From NCBI GenBank assembly GCA_016180665.1, contig JACPAS010000066.1, positions 1 through 6,005 on the forward strand: a DNA stretch of 6,005 bases, read 5' to 3'. Below the pieces are notes generated by a model. That model was not told the origin of the DNA and did not search any database. It saw nothing but the letters and a program-made list of their open reading frames with translations. This DNA comes from Microcaldota archaeon. Its GTDB lineage: Archaea > Micrarchaeota > Micrarchaeia > Anstonellales > Bilamarchaeaceae. Every line of letters begins with the position of its first letter. The stretch's first letter is position 1. This document shows positions 5,031-6,005 of the stretch, piece by piece. The position numbers and the translations under genes were made by a program.

Positions 5031-6005
5031 AAATATATTTTTTAAGAACTGCTGCAAGGCACAAAACAACTAAAATAAAATTATAAATGAGGCTGGCAAT
5101 CGCCACGTCTAGTGGTTTATTAGAGTTAGCGAACCAAAACATGATTATGAGTGCAATCAGCACACCAAATATTGAAATTATTAGGGGTATTTTTTGCTCG
5201 TTCTGAGACCAGAGCAGATTGATTAATAAAATGCTAACTGAAAGGAAAAAGATTGAGATTGTTAATGCCCCTAAAACCGAAGAGGCAATAAGGAGGTTGC
5301 TCCCCTCAAATCCATAGAGCACACTTAGAAGCAGGTCTTTTGTTACGTAGATGCCGCTAGAGAACATAAGTAGCAAAAGTGTTGAAATGAAAAGTGGTTT
5401 TGAGATTTTGGGAAGGTCCTTTTTTAAATCGAATTTTGAAGATTGGGGAAGAAATGCGTTCATTACTCCTATTGAAACAAAAAATATAGAACGAGCTAGG
5501 GTAGATGCGGCAGTATAGAGACCTGCGGATTCCGGGTCAGCAAAATATTTTACAAAAAATAAATCCCCAGTAAGAAGAAATGCTAGGAGAAGATAAGTTG
5601 GGAATACATGAATCAGGTTGGCCTTGAGTGAAAAGGCATACTCTTTTGTGTTGGATTTGTTTCTAAAATAAAGTATGAGCAGGATTGGAATGAACAGGAT
5701 TAACGAGCCTATTGCATAGGAAGCAGTTGCACCGAGAAGGTTTAGACCATAGTAGACCAAAAATACTGAAATCAACAGACGGAGGAGATCAGAAAGCACT
5801 AAAATTGAGGCAAAGTGAATTGGTTTTTGCTGTCCTTGTAAATAACTATTGAAAATGAATATTGAATAGAAAACTGGCACACTCATCAGAACAAGTGATG
5901 AATTTAGAGGATCATTTATTAGACCAGAATAGAAGAGAATGACAAATGCAAGGCCAGATAGGGGAATTGCGAAAATAAATCCTTGTTTAAAATAATGTGC
6001 AATTA
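4996..6005 (-). CDS. Wzx-like polysaccharide/lipid-linked oligosaccharide flippase (N-terminus missing)
   Basis: The minus-strand frame stays open to the right edge. The methionine at 5884-5886 is internal, because 39 further hydrophobic codons continue upstream without a stop. The visible part is 335 residues against about 400-500 for full-length members. It contains about ten hydrophobic segments, near residues 9-28, 35-54, 67-87, 90-112, 133-153, 160-185 and four more towards the C-terminus, so two to four N-terminal helices are probably missing. Family-like features are SYLQGQQKPIHFA with the following helix, and AGLYTAASTLARSIFF with a downstream FLPQSSK. These match the polysaccharide-export branch of the MATE/MOP superfamily. 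The role would be to move undecaprenyl- or dolichyl-linked sugar chains across the cytoplasmic membrane. It points against the other genes, so it belongs to a different transcript, presumably in the same glycan locus. Its 3' end overlaps the WbqC gene by 35 bases. Confidence 0.85.
   Translation of the reverse strand, partial: IAHYFKQGFIFAIPLSGLAFVILFYSGLINDPLNSSLVLMSVPVFYSIFIFNSYLQGQQKPIHFASILVLSDLLRLLISVFLVYYGLNLLGATASYAIGSLILFIPILLILYFRNKSNTKEYAFSLKANLIHVFPTYLLLAFLLTGDLFFVKYFADPESAGLYTAASTLARSIFFVSIGVMNAFLPQSSKFDLKKDLPKISKPLFISTLLLLMFSSGIYVTKDLLLSVLYGFEGSNLLIASSVLGALTISIFFLSVSILLINLLWSQNEQKIPLIISIFGVLIALIIMFWFANSNKPLDVAIASLIYNFILVVLCLAAVLKKYIFKLAPSPSRPN
5038..5043 (+). terminator. Candidate oligo-T terminator after the + strand gene run
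   Basis: Six T in a row begin 8 bases after the WbqC stop, within an AT-only stretch (5030-5043) that includes the palindrome AAAATATATTTT. A bare U-run of this kind can suffice for archaeal termination. There is no GC-rich stem, so it would be poor as a bacterial intrinsic terminator. The site lies inside the opposing flippase gene. Confidence 0.25.

Noticed and set aside
5884..5886. The minus-strand ATG at 5886 as the true start of the flippase
   Set aside because: The frame continues upstream to the window edge with 39 hydrophobic codons forming another membrane segment, and the protein from 5886 would be too short for the family.

Overview
This window is the interior of a surface-glycan (polysaccharide or glycoprotein-glycan) biosynthesis cluster. 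Six genes run left to right on the + strand (positions 1-5030). One gene runs right to left (4996-6005). Both edges cut genes: the first gene lacks its start and the last lacks its N-terminal part. No stretch over 50 bases is without a gene. I see no tRNA, rRNA, CRISPR array, insertion sequence or integration site.

Region 1 (1-3643) holds four tightly packed genes, with junctions of -4, +1 and -4 bases. Together they match the known route from UDP-GlcNAc to UDP-2,3-diacetamido-2,3-dideoxy-glucuronic acid. In pathway order these are a nucleotide-sugar 6-dehydrogenase (WbpA-like, 2471-3643), a Gfo/Idh/MocA 3-dehydrogenase (WbpB-like, 1539-2474), a PLP aminotransferase (WbpE-like, 437-1537) and a left-handed beta-helix N-acetyltransferase (WbpD-like, 1-440). 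On the DNA the order is D-E-B-A, the reverse of the reaction order. A C2 epimerase (WbpI type), which would make the manno form, is not in the window.

Region 2 (3658-5030) adds a PIG-L/LmbE-family deacetylase and a WbqC-family protein of unproven function. Between them lies a perfect 18-bp palindrome immediately upstream of the preferred WbqC start. Region 3 (4996-6005, minus strand) is a Wzx-like lipid-linked-sugar flippase of the MATE/MOP superfamily. Its 3' end overlaps the WbqC gene tail to tail by 35 bp.

Inference on how it works: the first four enzymes make an activated diacetamido-uronic sugar. The PIG-L enzyme probably removes an acyl group from a sugar in the same glycan or its lipid-linked precursor. 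WbqC acts somewhere in the pathway, and the flippase moves the finished lipid-linked oligosaccharide across the membrane. Glycosyltransferases, the epimerase and a polymerase or oligosaccharyltransferase would be expected outside the window.

Organism: the DNA is AT-rich with compact, overlapping genes. The dehydrogenase style (VGLGKAGLP, IAEGVYRDVN, GIGVGGHCIPVYP) and the aminotransferase loop (YPTKNMTTGEGG) remind me of archaeal homologues. 2,3-diacetamido uronic sugars are known in methanogen N-glycans as well as in bacterial O-antigens. I lean towards an archaeon, possibly an uncultured lineage, with only moderate confidence, because nothing here is diagnostic of a domain.
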